A DNA stretch of 6,238 bases from Roseovarius sp. UBA3070 (GTDB lineage: Bacteria > Pseudomonadota > Alphaproteobacteria > Rhodobacterales > Rhodobacteraceae), in the NCBI GenBank assembly GCA_002366775.1, contig DFBW01000264.1:1-6238 (forward strand), read 5' to 3'. Shown in pieces: positions 5,674-6,238 of this stretch; the stretch's first letter is position 1, and every line of letters begins with the position of its first letter. The position numbers and the translations under genes are program-made. Under the pieces are notes generated by a model. It was not told the origin of the DNA and searched no databases. It saw nothing but the letters and a program-made list of their open reading frames with translations.

Positions 5674-6238
5674 TTAGGTGGACAGGCGGCTAATCACCAC
5701 TGTCACTTCGGGTTTCTTGCCAATCTCTGTCTGGGTGGATTGCCGTGCGACTTTTCGCAGGCCGTCTTCCAGCTTGTCGTCATCCACCAGCGTCTTGTTA
5801 CCGGCCCGGCCCAAGAACTGGCTCAGATCCTCCTCCAGCACATCCACCAGTGGCGCGCGGCTGTTGCCCATCTCGGCCAACCCGCGGATTTCGCACCAGG
5901 GCTCGCCTAGGGGATCATCGTTTTCATCCAGAATGATGTTGATCATCACATGGCCATTCAAGGCCATACGGATGCGGTCTCGCACGACCCCGTCCAGCGC
6001 ACCAATCTTGCTGGAGCCATCCAGATACGTGCGGCCCGTATCCACATAATCCACCACCGAAGGCGTGTTGGCCGACAGATCAACCATCGTGCCATTTGGG
6101 GCAAGAACGCCCTTTAACCTATTGGATTTGCACAGCTTCATATGCTCACGCAAGTGGCGGTGTTCGCCATGCATCGGCACAACCATTCGCGGTTGAATCA
6201 GCTTGTGCATCGCACTCAGATCAGGGCGATTGGCATGG
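5674..6238 (-). CDS. rnj: Ribonuclease J, C-terminal third (5' end outside the window)
   Basis: RNase J is a metallo-beta-lactamase/beta-CASP ribonuclease with 5'-3' exonuclease and endonuclease activity in rRNA maturation and mRNA decay. The minus-strand frame is open to the window edge and starts with HANRPDLSAMHKLIQPRM, followed by VVPMHGEHRHLREH. This is the RNase J signature near the end of the beta-CASP region (H-A-x-R-P-D-L, then V-P-M-H-G-E with the motif C histidine). Next come APNGTMVDL and a C-terminal domain of about 130 residues ending KPEVTVVISRLST at TAA 5674-5676. About 187 of an expected 550 or so residues are present. The metallo-beta-lactamase catalytic motifs lie upstream, outside the window. 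ATG 6210 is internal, not the start, because family-specific residues precede it in frame. It is convergent with the helicase gene, and a hairpin terminator lies about 113 bases beyond its stop. Confidence 0.93.
   Translation of the reverse strand, partial: HANRPDLSAMHKLIQPRMVVPMHGEHRHLREHMKLCKSNRLKGVLAPNGTMVDLSANTPSVVDYVDTGRTYLDGSSKIGALDGVVRDRIRMALNGHVMINIILDENDDPLGEPWCEIRGLAEMGNSRAPLVDVLEEDLSQFLGRAGNKTLVDDDKLEDGLRKVARQSTQTEIGKKPEVTVVISRLST

Overview
The window looks like chromosomal DNA from an alphaproteobacterium, most probably the Rhodobacterales (Roseobacter group). The case rests on moderately high GC with strong G/C preference at third codon positions, on the RF3, DEAD-box helicase and RNase J sequences, and on an intergenic hairpin ending in a CCGCCGGAGGC block that I recall, without having checked, from many Roseobacter-group genomes. 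There is no mobile element, CRISPR array, rRNA or tRNA gene.

Layout. Positions 1-1054 (+) hold the 3' part of an envelope-type gene. A cysteine-containing domain and an Ala/Glu-rich linker lie in one reading frame. A peptidoglycan-binding repeat and a basic tail lie in another. The frame changes at a run of nine C (631-639); with eight C the two halves would form one continuous protein. A strong UUCG-loop terminator (1078-1105) closes this unit. Positions 1150-2757 (+) encode peptide chain release factor 3 (prfC). The gap 2758-2896 is dominated by a large imperfect hairpin repeat. Positions 2897-3856 (+) encode a family-2-like glycosyltransferase. The gap 3857-4052 has a small stem-loop, a weak promoter candidate and an unexplained coding-like stretch on the minus strand. 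Positions 4053-5528 (+) encode an RhlE-type DEAD-box RNA helicase with a basic, Gly-rich tail. The gap 5529-5673 carries a hairpin best oriented to terminate the convergent minus-strand gene. Positions 5674-6238 (-) are the C-terminal third of ribonuclease J, whose 5' end lies outside the window.

The genes appear to be separate transcription units rather than one operon: the gaps are about 95-200 bp, several contain hairpins, and the last gene is convergent. Three of them (prfC, the helicase, RNase J) act in translation termination and RNA turnover, but nothing in the sequence shows they are co-regulated. I do not see a convincing new biological system. The points most worth checking are the C9 frame break, the hairpin repeat after prfC, and the helicase C-terminal tail next to RNase J.
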